A stretch of DNA of 64,000 bases from Microbacterium sp. AK009 (lineage in GTDB: Bacteria > Actinomycetota > Actinomycetes > Actinomycetales > Microbacteriaceae): the NCBI RefSeq assembly GCF_013410955.1, contig NZ_JACCCG010000003.1, forward strand, positions 453,750 through 517,749, given 5' to 3'. Below the pieces are notes generated by a model, which saw only the letters and a list, made by a program, of their open reading frames with translations, was not told the DNA's origin and ran no database searches. Shown in pieces: positions 34,824 through 43,787 of the stretch; position 1 is the stretch's first letter, and the number at the start of each line of letters is the position of its first letter. Made by a program: the position numbers and the translations under genes.

Positions 34824-36329
34824 ATGCCGTCACTGTCCACCTCTCTCGACGCCTACGAAGTGTGGTTCGTCACCGGAAGTCAGACGCTTTACGGCGAGGA
34901 GACGCTCCGCCAGGTCGCCGAACAGTCGCAGGCGGTCGCCGGGGGGCTGGACGGCCTCCCCGTCCGTGTCGTCTGGAAGCCCGTGCTGAAAGACGCCGAC
35001 GCGATCCGCCGGCTTGCGCTCGAGGTGAACGCGCGGGACGAGGTCGTCGGCATCATCGCCTGGATGCACACGTTCAGCCCGGCGAAGATGTGGATCGCGG
35101 GGCTCGACGCCCTGCAGAAGCCGCTGCTGCACCTGCACACCCAGGCGAACGTCGAGCTGCCCTGGGCGAACATCGACTTCGACTTCATGAACCTGAACCA
35201 GGCCGCCCACGGCGACCGCGAGTTCGGCTACATCCAGACCCGACTCGGCGTTGCACGCAAGACCGTCGTCGGGCACGTGTCGAACCCGGCCGTCCGTCAG
35301 CAGGTCGAGGACTGGCAGCGGGCCGCGGCGGGCTGGGCGGCCGTCCGCTCGCTGAAACTCGCGCGCTTCGGCGACAACATGCGCTACGTCGCCGTCACCG
35401 AAGGCGACAAGACCGAAGCCGAGGTGCGCTTCGGCGTGCAGGTCAACACGTGGGGCGTCAACGAGCTCGCCGAAGCTGTTGCCGACGCCTCGGCGGCCGA
35501 CATCGACGCGCTCGTCGACGAGTACATGGCTGCCTACGATGTCGCCGCCGACCTGCTCCCGGGCGGCGACCGCCATCAGAGCCTCCGTGATGGCGCCGCG
35601 ATCGAGGTCGGTCTCCGCTCCTTCCTCGAGGCGGGTGGCTTCGGCGCGTTCACCACCTCCTTCGAAGACCTGGGCGCGCTCACGCAGCTCCCCGGCCTCG
35701 CCGTGCAGCGGCTCATGGCCGAGGGCTACGGCTTCGGGGCAGAGGGAGATTGGAAGACCGCCATCCTCGTCCGGCTGGCGAATGTCATGGGCGCCGGACG
35801 GCCCGGTGGCGCGAGCCTGATGGAGGACTACACCTACGACCTCGTCCCGGGGTCCGAACGCATCCTCGGTGCGCACATGCTCGAGGTCGCACCGTCGCTG
35901 ACCACACAGAGGCCGCGCCTTGAGGTGCATCCCCTGGGGATCGGCGGCAAGGCCGATCCCGTCCGGCTCGTGTTCACCGCCGACCCGGGACCAGCCCTTG
36001 TCGTCGCGATGAGCGACATGCGGGATCGGTTCCGCCTGGTTGCCAACGTCGTGGAGAACGTCGGTGCCCCAGACCTTCCGCGGCTGCCCGTCGGCCGCGC
36101 GGTGTGGAAGCCGGCTCCCGACTTCGCCACCTCGGCGGCCTGCTGGCTTGCGGCGGGCGCCGCGCACCATACTGTGATGACGACGGCTGTGGGCGTGGAG
36201 GTCTTCCGCGACTTCGCTGAGATCGCCCGCACCGAGCTCGTCGTGATCGACGAGCACACCACCGTCCGCGACTTCCAGCGGGAGCTCCGGTGGAACCAGG
36301 CCTACTACCGACTCGCGCAGGGAATCTGA
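34824..36329 (+). CDS. araA: L-arabinose isomerase
   Basis: A 501-residue AraA, full length for the family. Metal ligands correspond to E307 (GAEGDWK), E334 (LMEDYTY), H351 (GAHMLE) and H448/H449 (AAHHTV), near E. coli 306, 333, 350 and 450. N-terminal [22 protein letters not shown] is characteristic. Converts L-arabinose to L-ribulose in the cytoplasm. AAGGA upstream. Confidence 0.96.
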   Translation: MPSLSTSLDAYEVWFVTGSQTLYGEETLRQVAEQSQAVAGGLDGLPVRVVWKPVLKDADAIRRLALEVNARDEVVGIIAWMHTFSPAKMWIAGLDALQKPLLHLHTQANVELPWANIDFDFMNLNQAAHGDREFGYIQTRLGVARKTVVGHVSNPAVRQQVEDWQRAAAGWAAVRSLKLARFGDNMRYVAVTEGDKTEAEVRFGVQVNTWGVNELAEAVADASAADIDALVDEYMAAYDVAADLLPGGDRHQSLRDGAAIEVGLRSFLEAGGFGAFTTSFEDLGALTQLPGLAVQRLMAEGYGFGAEGDWKTAILVRLANVMGAGRPGGASLMEDYTYDLVPGSERILGAHMLEVAPSLTTQRPRLEVHPLGIGGKADPVRLVFTADPGPALVVAMSDMRDRFRLVANVVENVGAPDLPRLPVGRAVWKPAPDFATSAACWLAAGAAHHTVMTTAVGVEVFRDFAEIARTELVVIDEHTTVRDFQRELRWNQAYYRLAQGI

Positions 36330-36334
36330 CTTCT

Positions 36335-37279
36335 ATGGCATCGCACCCCGTTTCCGGCACGCAGCACTCCCTTCGCGCGGGCGATTACGAGGCGTGCATC
36401 GCCAGCGTCGGCGCGACCCTGCGGTGCCTGACCTTCCAGGGCCGCGACCTCGTCGTCCCCTTCGGCGCCGACGAGGTGCGTCCCTCCTACCGCGGGGCGA
36501 CGCTCGCACCCTGGCCGAACCGCGTCGTCGACGGCATCTTCACCTTCCGTGGCGTCGAGCGCCGGGTCGCGCTGACCGAGCCCGCGCGAGGGCACGCCCT
36601 GCACGGCCTGGCGTCGTGGCTCGACTTCGAGGCGATCGACAAGGGGCCGAGCCACGTCACCCTGGCGGCGACCGTTGTCGCGCAGACCGGCTACCCGTGG
36701 GAGCTGGGGATGGAGACGACCTTCCAGCTCTCCGCCGACGGTCTCACCCAGACCGTTCGCGTGCACAACCACAGTGACGAGCCGGCGCCGTGGGGCACGG
36801 GCCCCCACCCCTACCTCGTCGCCGGCCCGGGCCTCGTCGACGAGTGGACCCTCGAGCTCCCCGCCGACGAGGTCCTCACTGTCACCCACGACCGGCTGAT
36901 CCCGATCTCGCTCGAACCGGTCGAGACCGCCGACGGCGAGCGGTTCGACTTCCGTCGTGCGCGGCGGATCGGCCAGATCGAGATCGATCACGCCTACACC
37001 GGCTTCGCCCGCGACGACGACGGCTTCGCCACGGTCCGGGTGACCTCGGCCGACGGCACCGGGGTTGCGATGACGTGGGACACCGCCTGTCCGTGGGCGC
37101 AGATCCACACCGCCGACAAGCCCGACAGGGCGGTCTCGCGCCTGGGGCTCGCCGTCGAACCGATGACGTGCGCCCCCGACGCGTTCAACGCCGACCGCTA
37201 CGACTTCGACGCCGGTCTCATCGAGCTGGCGCCGGGGGCGTCATCCGAAGCATCCTGGCGGATCTTCGCGCTCGCCTGA
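36335..37279 (+). CDS. Aldose 1-epimerase family protein
   Basis: A 314-residue galactose-mutarotase-like beta protein: ARGHALHGLASW (substrate His), GTGPHPYLVAG (second His) and a C-terminal AVEPMTCAPDAFN with the catalytic acid. It follows araA by 5 bp and closes the operon, where it would speed interconversion of arabinose anomers. Confidence 0.88.
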   Translation: MASHPVSGTQHSLRAGDYEACIASVGATLRCLTFQGRDLVVPFGADEVRPSYRGATLAPWPNRVVDGIFTFRGVERRVALTEPARGHALHGLASWLDFEAIDKGPSHVTLAATVVAQTGYPWELGMETTFQLSADGLTQTVRVHNHSDEPAPWGTGPHPYLVAGPGLVDEWTLELPADEVLTVTHDRLIPISLEPVETADGERFDFRRARRIGQIEIDHAYTGFARDDDGFATVRVTSADGTGVAMTWDTACPWAQIHTADKPDRAVSRLGLAVEPMTCAPDAFNADRYDFDAGLIELAPGASSEASWRIFALA

Positions 37280-37300
37280 GCGCGCGTCGGCCGCGAGCCA

Positions 37301-37834
37301 TCAATGACCGTGGCCCCTAGGGGCGGGCACGGTGACGGTTCCGCCGGAGTCTGCGCTGATCCTTGCGACCTCTGACGCAGCGAGCGCCGGTGTGGTGATC
37401 CCCGCGACGAGCACCGCCGCGACGATGATGCCGAGGATTCCGGCGTTGCGTCGCGGCCGAGAGGGCCGGCGTGCGGCGATCGAGGTCCACACGGCGACAG
37501 CCGTCAGAAGAAGTGCCGTCGCTGCGACGGACAGCACGCTGTTGCCCACGGGATCGAGGATGAATGCCGCAGTGAGGGCGCCCAGTGCCGTCAGGGCAGC
37601 GGCGCCCACACCCCGCTGCATGATCAGCCGACCTCGCACGAGCGAGATCCCGCCCCAGGCGAGGGCGCCCAAGCCGGCAACGGCCAACGCCAACCCCAGC
37701 GCGCGGCTGCCGACGTCTCCCGTGTCTGCGGTCAGGGCGCCGGCGCCGAGTGCGATCAGCAGCAGCCCGGCTCCCCAGGCTGCGATCGCAGGCCCCGCCG
37801 GAATGAGCGCTCCGACGGAGCCCGTCGTCGTCAC
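37301..37834 (-). CDS. Small multi-pass membrane protein
   Basis: A 177-residue hydrophobic protein with about five membrane segments (for example PAIAAWGAGLLLIALGAGAL and GILGIIVAAVLVAGITTPAL) and a C-terminal hydrophilic tail ending RGHGH. The GTG start at 37834 begins two bases after the stop of the DUF4383 gene, so the two are coupled. No family recognised. Confidence 0.68.
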   Translation of the reverse strand: MTTTGSVGALIPAGPAIAAWGAGLLLIALGAGALTADTGDVGSRALGLALAVAGLGALAWGGISLVRGRLIMQRGVGAAALTALGALTAAFILDPVGNSVLSVAATALLLTAVAVWTSIAARRPSRPRRNAGILGIIVAAVLVAGITTPALAASEVARISADSGGTVTVPAPRGHGH

Positions 37835-37836
37835 GC

Positions 37837-38298
37837 TCAGACGGTGCGGCCGGCGGTCGTGGCCCGGACGCTCCGGTCGGCGGCGAGGCCCACGCCCAGC
37901 AGGATGATCGCGCTGGCCAGGTGCAGGAAGTGGTCGGGGGTGTTCAGCGCAAGGATGTTGGCCGGCGTGTCGACCAGGAAGAACCCGACGATTCCGAGGA
38001 GCAGATACGCCGCGCCCACGACGATGTTGACGGCCTTGGCGGCGCGCACCGAGGCCAGGCCGCCGATGAGCAGGGCTGCGCCGATCAGCAGGTGCGCGAC
38101 GTTGTGCAGAGGGTTGACCTCGAAGATGCCGAGTAGCAGGTTGCCGTCGGTGGCGAGGAAGTCCACGCCTCCGGTGACGAAGAACCCGAGCAGGCCGACG
38201 AGGAGGTAGACGATACCGAAGATCGTCGCGACGAGGCGGTTGGGTGACGACGCGAGACGGTGAGAAGTGGCGGTGCGGTGGTCGGGTGAGGAAGTCAT
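37837..38298 (-). CDS. DUF4383 membrane protein
   Basis: A 153-residue DUF4383 protein with four membrane segments: ATIFGIVYLLVGLLGFFVTGG, NPLHNVAHLLIGAALLIGG, VVGAAYLLLGIVGFFLVD and TPDHFLHLASAIILLGVGL. The conserved NxxHNxxH and HxxH histidines are present. AGGAGA lies before ATG. Function unknown. Confidence 0.86.
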   Translation of the reverse strand: MTSSPDHRTATSHRLASSPNRLVATIFGIVYLLVGLLGFFVTGGVDFLATDGNLLLGIFEVNPLHNVAHLLIGAALLIGGLASVRAAKAVNIVVGAAYLLLGIVGFFLVDTPANILALNTPDHFLHLASAIILLGVGLAADRSVRATTAGRTV

Positions 38299-38472
38299 CG
38301 GGTCTCCTGGCTGTGGATGAACGGTTCGGTGGTGATGTCGAGCGCCCGACGCTAGCGGCGGTTGCGGCGCTCGCGGAGGGGCCTTGCAAGGGTGATCCGC
38401 CCTTTGCTATGCATCTCGGCCCGCCCACGAGCGCGGCCATCCGACCGGTAGCCTGGAGCGAGGGGGGTGACG

Positions 38473-39033
38473 ATGGGTAAGACCGCCGAAGCCATCGGCG
38501 AGGGGGTCTCGATCGCCGCCGCTGCCGCCCGCCTCACCGTACGCAATCGCATCCTCGTCGAGACGATCGCCAACGGCGAGACGTTCCACTACGAACCGTT
38601 CGAGCGGTTCGCCCGGACGACGCTGCTCGCCCTGGCCGACGAACAGGCCGCCGCAGCCGATCTCGCCCGGCGCCAGCGCAAGAAGGCCTGGGGGAAGTTC
38701 TCTGACCCCGACGGCACACACGATTACCGCGACCGTGACACCCGCAACCTCCGCCGACGCCGTCGGCAGTACGAGGGGGTGGCGAAGCGTCTGCGCGAGA
38801 TGGCGAATGATGCGGAGGCGGTGCGCGATCTCGTCGAGAATGCGCGGGATGCCGCGTGGGGCGACGTCGAATCGAACCTGCAGCGCCGGTTGCGGGTCGA
38901 GGCGATGCGTCCCGACCTCGACCCCGATTACGCGACGATGCGGGGAGCGCGGATGCAGGCGCTGCGTCTGGTCGACCTCCCACGCCTGTCGGCGCATCGG
39001 CGGGCGCGCGAGCGGAAGGACGACCCGTCGTGA
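38473..39033 (+). CDS. Hypothetical charged helical protein
   Basis: A 186-residue, strongly charged protein with no membrane segment. A basic run RNLRRRRRQYEGVAKRLREM at residues 95-115 and surrounding heptad-like pattern suggest a coiled coil. GGGGGG lies close before ATG 38473. It precedes the tRNA-Arg gene by 85 bp. No family recognised. Confidence 0.65.
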   Translation: MGKTAEAIGEGVSIAAAAARLTVRNRILVETIANGETFHYEPFERFARTTLLALADEQAAAADLARRQRKKAWGKFSDPDGTHDYRDRDTRNLRRRRRQYEGVAKRLREMANDAEAVRDLVENARDAAWGDVESNLQRRLRVEAMRPDLDPDYATMRGARMQALRLVDLPRLSAHRRARERKDDPS

Positions 39034-39118
39034 TCCGGCCGTCGCTCGATTCGCGGCGCCGCCCCCGGTGGGGTATTCTCATGTGGTGCTCGCGCGCCGG
39101 ATCCGGCTGTGAGCGCGG

Positions 39119-39191
39119 GCGCCCGTAGCTCAATGGATAGAGCATCTGACTACGGATCAGAAGGTTAGGGGTTCGAGTCCCTTCGGGCGCG
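39119..39191 (+). tRNA. tRNA-Arg (anticodon ACG)
   Basis: Full cloverleaf: acceptor GCGCCCG (39119-39125) pairs with CGGGCGC (39184-39190), discriminator G. The anticodon stem TCTGA/TCAGA encloses loop CTACGGA (anticodon ACG, read as ICG). The T arm is AGGGG-TTCGAGT-CCCTT with one G-T pair. The 3' CCA is not encoded. Confidence 0.97.
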
Positions 39192-39212
39192 CACTGTGTT
39201 GAGACAGTAAGG

Positions 39213-39238
39213 AAAAGGTCCCCATCGGGGGCCTTTTT
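39213..39238 (+). terminator. Rho-independent terminator of tRNA-Arg
   Basis: AAAAGG-T-CCCC, loop ATC, GGGG-G-CCTTTTT: a stem with a single mismatch followed by a run of five T. Confidence 0.88.
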
Positions 39239-39267
39239 CTGTTCCGTGCTCGCGGGCCGGGGGCGGG

Positions 39268-39765
39268 TCAGTGCTGGGCGGAGGCAGCCGTCCGCCCCTC
39301 AGCGAAACGAGCGCGCGCCCGATCGTGGCGGCCCGCGACCGGTACAGGAGAGGTGGCGGCGGCCAGTCCCATCGGTCTCGTCGAGACGTACATGCTCTCT
39401 GCGCGTTCGACGAGGAACGTCTCGTGCCAGATGCCGACGGCCTCCGGCGCTTTCCGGGCGCGCTGGTTGAAGGCCGTCCACGCAGGCCGGTGCAGGTGGT
39501 CCATCGATGATGCATAGGCGTAGAGCTTCTCGATCGACGACCAGTACTGCACGACGTACGGCCCTCCTGCCCCGATGAGCAGCTGCGAGCCGAGCATGCC
39601 CGACTCCTCCTCGGCCATCTGCTCTCGGAGCATCCGCGGCATGGCGAAGAACACCGGCAGCCACTGGTCGAACCGCCACCAGCGGTTGATCTGCATCCCG
39701 ATGTGGAAGACCACGAGCTCTCCCTCGTGGTGATGCGTCATCCGTCCTGCGACGACTCTGCTCAT
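39268..39765 (-). CDS. DUF4188 protein (dimeric barrel fold)
   Basis: A 165-residue DUF4188 protein: FHIGMQINRWWRFDQWLPVF at the N-terminus, GPYVVQYWSSIEKLYAYA, HRPAWTAFNQRARK and GIWHETFLV. The fold is that of ABM-type monooxygenases; function unknown. It diverges from a MerR regulator across a long palindrome, so it is probably that regulator's target. Confidence 0.85.
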   Translation of the reverse strand: MSRVVAGRMTHHHEGELVVFHIGMQINRWWRFDQWLPVFFAMPRMLREQMAEEESGMLGSQLLIGAGGPYVVQYWSSIEKLYAYASSMDHLHRPAWTAFNQRARKAPEAVGIWHETFLVERAESMYVSTRPMGLAAATSPVPVAGRHDRARARFAEGRTAASAQH

Positions 39766-39779
39766 GGTGCGATCCTCTC

Positions 39780-39816
39780 GATAGTGACGCTATCCAGTAT
39801 GGATAGTCGTACTATC
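39780..39816. promoter_or_regulatory. 37-bp palindromic operator, MerR type
   Basis: GATAGT..CTATCC (39780-39795), centre AGTAT, then GGATAG..ACTATC (39801-39816). The inner six-base arms are perfect and the outer six-base arms are perfect; only four central bases per arm differ. Placed between divergent MerR and DUF4188 genes. Confidence 0.75.
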
Positions 39817-39832
39817 TAATGCAAGGGGGGAT

Positions 39833-40444
39833 ATGCGCATCTCTGAGCTCGCGGCCACGACGGATGTCGCTGTGCCGACCATCAAGTACTACCTGCGTGA
39901 GGGGCTGCTCCCCGAGGGGGTCCGGACGGCGGCCACGCAGGCGGAGTACGGTCCTCGGCACATCGAACGACTGCGCGTGATCCGCGCTCTGGTCGCCGCC
40001 GGAGTGAGCGTCGCCGAGATCCGCAAAGTGGTCACGGCCCTCGACGCGCCCCCGGCGGGTGCCTACGACCTGCTCGGCGTCGCCCACGCAGCGGTCACGC
40101 CCGCCGCACCCGACGACATCGACACCGGCTCCGCCGAGGCGCTGTACGAGCGGCTCGGCGGGAGACCCGGCACCTGTGAGCCCCGACTCCTCGGTGGTCT
40201 CGCCGTGGCGCTGGCGACCGTCGAGCAAGCCGGCTTCACCGTGCCATCCGATGTCATGGACGAGTACGTCGCGTCAGCGCGTCGGATCGCCGAGGCGGAG
40301 ATCGCGGGAATCCCTGGCGATTCGCTCGAGAGCGCGGTTCGTTACGTCGTCCTCGGTACCGTCCTCACCGAACCCCTGCAGCTTGCTCTCCGCCGCGCCG
40401 CGCAGCAGATCGTGTCGTCGGACCGGTTCTCCGGCGGCGTCTGA
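39833..40444 (+). CDS. MerR-family transcriptional regulator
   Basis: A 203-residue MerR protein: MRISELAATTDVAVPTIKYY winged HTH, GLLPEG and the dimerisation helix start HIERLRVIRALVAAGVSVAEI. The C-terminal half is all-helical and resembles TetR-like ligand domains. AAGGGGGG upstream. Probably represses itself and DUF4188 through the 37-bp palindrome; effector unknown. Confidence 0.88.
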   Translation: MRISELAATTDVAVPTIKYYLREGLLPEGVRTAATQAEYGPRHIERLRVIRALVAAGVSVAEIRKVVTALDAPPAGAYDLLGVAHAAVTPAAPDDIDTGSAEALYERLGGRPGTCEPRLLGGLAVALATVEQAGFTVPSDVMDEYVASARRIAEAEIAGIPGDSLESAVRYVVLGTVLTEPLQLALRRAAQQIVSSDRFSGGV

Positions 40445-40457
40445 GTCTCGCGGCTGC

Positions 40458-41501
40458 TCAGGCGATGTCGGAGTCGGGGAACCCGGTCGACTCGCGGCGC
40501 ACCACCCGGAAATCGGGCTTATAGGTCTCGGGGGGCCGCCGCTCGATCTTCTCCGTGATGCGCTCGATGAGCCGGTCCACCGCGATCACGGCGATCTCTT
40601 CCCGACCCGTGTCGATGGTCGACATCGACGGGATGGAGTACTGGCTCTCGTCGATGTTGTCGAAGCCGATGACCGCGATGTCGTCGGGTACGCGCAGCCC
40701 CTGTTCGCCGAGCGCCCGCAGGACGCCGAGCCCGAGGGTGTCGGTGAGGGCGAAGACGGCGTCGAAGTCCACCCCGTCCGCAAGGAGGCGGTGCGTGGCT
40801 GCGGCGCCGCCCGCCCGATTCCAGTCCGACATCACGGCCGGCCGCACGAGGGCGGGATCGAAGGGAATACCCGCCTGCTCGAGGGCGCGCTGATACCCGC
40901 GCAGCCGCAGATTCGCTGAATTGGCCTCATCGTCCCGATAGCGCGGGTCGGCACCGATGAGCGCGATCCGACGTCTGCCGATCTCGATGAGATGATCGGT
41001 GGCCGCCTGGGCGGATGACATGTTGTGCATGGTCACGTGGTCGGTCGGTCCACCGAAGATCCGTTCCCCGAGAAGCACGAGGGGGCCGTCCACCGCGAGG
41101 AGCTCGGCGTCCTCCTGGCCGAGGCTGACGGGGCTGAAGAGCAGTCCATCGAGGAAACGCGGACGACGGCGCGAGACGGCGCCTATCTCGGCATCCCGCC
41201 GCCCGCCGGTCTGCTCGACCATGACTCCGAGCCCGCGCTTCTCGGCGGCGCGGATCACCGCGTCGGCCAGCTCGGCGAAGTAGCTCTCCCGCAGCGACGG
41301 GACGGCGAGCCCGATGACCCCGGTGCGTCCGGACCGCAGCCCACGGGCCGAGAGGTTGGGGCGGTAGTCGAGCTGCGTGATCGCATCATTGACCCGGTCG
41401 CGTGTTCCGGGCCGCACGTGCGGGTGGTCGTTGATGACGTTGGACACCGTCTTGATCGACACGCCGGCGACGCGGGCGACGTCGTGCAATGTGGGACTCA
41501 C
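40458..41501 (-). CDS. LacI-family regulator divergent from arabinofuranosidase
   Basis: A 347-residue LacI protein: TLHDVARVAGVSIKTVSNVINDH, hinge YRPNLSARGLRSGRTGVIGLAVP, core with FALTDTLGLGVLRALGEQG and AVIGFDNIDESQYSIPSMSTI. GGGAGG lies before the GTG start. It diverges from the GH51 gene over 106 bp with a perfect 12-bp palindrome, so control of arabinan use is inferred. Confidence 0.88.
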   Translation of the reverse strand: MSPTLHDVARVAGVSIKTVSNVINDHPHVRPGTRDRVNDAITQLDYRPNLSARGLRSGRTGVIGLAVPSLRESYFAELADAVIRAAEKRGLGVMVEQTGGRRDAEIGAVSRRRPRFLDGLLFSPVSLGQEDAELLAVDGPLVLLGERIFGGPTDHVTMHNMSSAQAATDHLIEIGRRRIALIGADPRYRDDEANSANLRLRGYQRALEQAGIPFDPALVRPAVMSDWNRAGGAAATHRLLADGVDFDAVFALTDTLGLGVLRALGEQGLRVPDDIAVIGFDNIDESQYSIPSMSTIDTGREEIAVIAVDRLIERITEKIERRPPETYKPDFRVVRRESTGFPDSDIA

Positions 41502-41539
41502 CGGATCAGCCTCCCGTCATCCCCGTCTTCCCCGTCATC

Positions 41540-41594
41540 TTGACATGCCGAGCGCGGTCGATCATCGTATGAGCGAAGGCATTACAACGTTGTA
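41540..41594 (+). promoter_or_regulatory. Promoter and LacI operator of the GH51 gene
   Basis: A perfect -35 TTGACA (41540-41545) is followed by weak -10 candidates at 41563-41570. TACAACGTTGTA (41583-41594), a perfect palindrome with central CG, lies just downstream of the expected start site as a road-block operator. Confidence 0.6.
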
Positions 41595-41607
41595 CACCAG
41601 GAGAAGA

Positions 41608-43122
41608 ATGCCCCGCGCACATCTCACCATCGACCCGCACTTCACCGTCGGGCCCATCGACCGGCGTCTGTTCGGGTCCTTCGTCGAGCACCTCGGACGG
41701 TGCGTCTACGACGGCATCTACGAGCCGGGTCACCCCTCGGCTGACGACGAGGGTTTCCGCGCCGATGTCATCGACCTGGTGCGAGAACTCGGGGTGTCCA
41801 CGATCCGCTATCCCGGCGGCAACTTCGTCTCGGGCTACCGGTGGGAGGACGGTGTGGGACCGCGGGAGGAGCGGCCGCGCCGTCTGGACCTGGCGTGGCA
41901 CTCGACCGAGACGAACGAGATCGGCCTCGACGAGTTCGCGTCATGTATGAAGAAGGTCGACGGTGAGCTGATGTACGCGGTGAATCTCGGCACACGCGGG
42001 GTGCTCGAGGCTCTCGACGTTCTCGAGTACGCCAACATCCGCTCCGGTACCCGGCTCTCGGATCAGCGCGCCGCCAACGGGCATCCTGAACCCCACGACA
42101 TCCGCATGTGGTGCCTGGGGAACGAGATGGACGGGCCGTGGCAGCTCGGCTACAGCACCGCGGAGAACTACGCGCGGCTCGCCGCGACGACCGCGCGCGC
42201 GATGCGTCAGATCGACCCCGATCTCGAGCTCGTCGTCTGCGGCAGCTCGGGTGCAGGGATGCCGACGTTCGGCGAGTGGGAGCGAGTGGTCCTCGAGCAC
42301 ACGTACGACAACGTCGACTACATCTCCTGCCACGCGTACTACGAACCCGAGGGAGACGACCTCGCGAGCTTCCTCGCGTCGGGCGTCGACATGGACCGCT
42401 TCATCGACGCGGTCGTGGCCACCGCCGACCACGTCAAAGCGATCCGGCGCAGCGAGAAGACGATCAACATCTCCTTCGATGAGTGGAACGTCTGGTATCA
42501 GTCCCGCTACAACGAGGTCGACAAGATCACGGATGTCGCGGACTGGCCGGTCGCACCGAGGCTGCTCGAAGATCGATACACCGTGCTCGACGCGGTCGTC
42601 TTCGGGAGCCTCATGATCTCGCTCATCCGGCACGCCGACCGAGTGACCTCGGCCAGCCTCGCGCAGCTGGTGAATGTCATCGCACCGATCATGACCGAGC
42701 CCGGCGGTCCGGCTTGGCGGCAGACGACGTTCTATCCCTTCTCGCTCACCGCGCAGCTCGCCCGCGGCGTGGCCCTGGAGCTCAAGCTCGACAGCCCCAC
42801 CTACACGACGGTGAAGTTCGGCGAGGTCCCGGTCGTCGACGCCGTCGCGACGATCGACCCTGACAGCGGCGCCGTCACGGTCTTCGCCGTCAACCGCAGC
42901 CTCACGGACGACGTCACCCTCGACATCGACTCCGCCGCGCTCGCAGGTTCCGTGTCGTCCGCGACGGCGACGTCGATCTTCGACGACGACATCCATGCAG
43001 CGAACACGCTCGAGCAGCCCGACCGGGTGAGGCCGAAGACCAACGATTCGGTGACGCTCGGCGATGGGGCGATCGCCGTCACCCTGCCGCCCTGCTCGTG
43101 GACGGTCCTCACCACCGAGTGA
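41608..43122 (+). CDS. abfA: Alpha-L-arabinofuranosidase, GH51
   Basis: A 504-residue GH51 enzyme: TIRYPGGNFVSGYRWEDGVG, acid/base E173 in CLGNEMDGPWQ, nucleophile E292 in SFDEWNVWY; their separation of 119 residues equals that in Geobacillus AbfA. No signal peptide, so it works on imported arabino-oligosaccharides, feeding L-arabinose to the araA pathway at 32-37 kb. CAGGAGAAGA lies before ATG 41608. Confidence 0.95.
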   Translation: MPRAHLTIDPHFTVGPIDRRLFGSFVEHLGRCVYDGIYEPGHPSADDEGFRADVIDLVRELGVSTIRYPGGNFVSGYRWEDGVGPREERPRRLDLAWHSTETNEIGLDEFASCMKKVDGELMYAVNLGTRGVLEALDVLEYANIRSGTRLSDQRAANGHPEPHDIRMWCLGNEMDGPWQLGYSTAENYARLAATTARAMRQIDPDLELVVCGSSGAGMPTFGEWERVVLEHTYDNVDYISCHAYYEPEGDDLASFLASGVDMDRFIDAVVATADHVKAIRRSEKTINISFDEWNVWYQSRYNEVDKITDVADWPVAPRLLEDRYTVLDAVVFGSLMISLIRHADRVTSASLAQLVNVIAPIMTEPGGPAWRQTTFYPFSLTAQLARGVALELKLDSPTYTTVKFGEVPVVDAVATIDPDSGAVTVFAVNRSLTDDVTLDIDSAALAGSVSSATATSIFDDDIHAANTLEQPDRVRPKTNDSVTLGDGAIAVTLPPCSWTVLTTE

Positions 43123-43163
43123 GACGGTCGCGCATCGTTCGCTCACGGCGAACACTCCGCTCC

Positions 43164-43190
43164 TTAGCACTCGGCACCCGAGAGTGCTAA
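43164..43190 (+). promoter_or_regulatory. CIRCE element (HrcA operator)
   Basis: TTAGCACTC-N9-GAGTGCTAA is an exact CIRCE match. It covers the likely promoter (TTAGCA 43164-43169, TAATCT 43188-43193, spacing 18). Confidence 0.95.
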
Positions 43191-43200
43191 TCTGGACGTA

Positions 43201-43221
43201 CTTGAGTCAAGGAGGCTCAAG
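43201..43221 (+). promoter_or_regulatory. HAIR-like element (HspR operator)
   Basis: CTTGAGT-N7-GCTCAAG matches the HAIR consensus CTTGAGT-N7-ACTCAAG at 13 of 14 positions. It begins at about the expected transcription start. Confidence 0.85.
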
Positions 43222-43254
43222 TTACGGATTTTCGTTCAGTGAAGGAGACCGAAC

Positions 43255-43728
43255 ATGGCAACGTATGACCCGTTCCGTGACCTCGACCGTCTCGCGACGA
43301 GCTTCTTCGACGCCCGTCGCGGCCCGCGCCGTATGCCGATGGACCTCTACCGCGACGGCGACCACTACGTGCTGACCGCTGACCTGCCCGGTATCGACCC
43401 CGGTTCGGTCGACATCGACGTGGACGGCCAGCTGCTGACCATCCGAGCTGAGCGGACGCTCAGTGCCGGTGACGGCGTGAAGTGGATCACCCGCGAACGC
43501 GAGGCCGCCAGCTTCGTGCGGCAGCTGAACCTCGGCCAGGGCATCGACACCGACCGCATCTCGGCGAGCTACAGCAACGGCGTGCTCAGCGTCACCATCC
43601 CGGTGAGCGAGAAGGCCAAGCCGCGCAAGATCGAGGTCGCCACCGAGAGCGGTGCGCAGGTCCTGCAGGCGCACGAAAGCGGTTCCGCTTCGAGCGCGGC
43701 GGATCACCCGCAGCCGGTCGAGCAGTAA
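43255..43728 (+). CDS. hsp20: Hsp20 small heat-shock protein
   Basis: A 157-residue alpha-crystallin-domain chaperone. The domain spans about residues 28-130 (MDLYRDGDHYVLTADLPGIDP, ISASYSNGVLSVTIPV with the GVL motif; C-terminal anchoring I-x-I is not distinct). The N-terminus MATYDPFRDLDRL is typical of actinobacterial Hsp18/20. GAAGGAG lies before ATG. A 5' leader of about 55 bases carries the HAIR site; CIRCE overlaps the promoter, so both HrcA and HspR should repress it. Confidence 0.94.
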   Translation: MATYDPFRDLDRLATSFFDARRGPRRMPMDLYRDGDHYVLTADLPGIDPGSVDIDVDGQLLTIRAERTLSAGDGVKWITREREAASFVRQLNLGQGIDTDRISASYSNGVLSVTIPVSEKAKPRKIEVATESGAQVLQAHESGSASSAADHPQPVEQ

Positions 43729-43759
43729 CGCGCTCCCGCAGAGAGAACACCTCGCGATG

Positions 43760-43787
43760 CCCCCGTCGGGTCCTCACCCGGCGGGGG
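43760..43787. terminator. Hairpin between hsp20 and MarR genes
   Basis: CCCCCGTCGGG (43760-43770) and CCCGGCGGGGG (43777-43787) pair with one central mismatch over a 6-base loop; it overlaps the MarR stop codon and can serve both strands. Confidence 0.55.
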
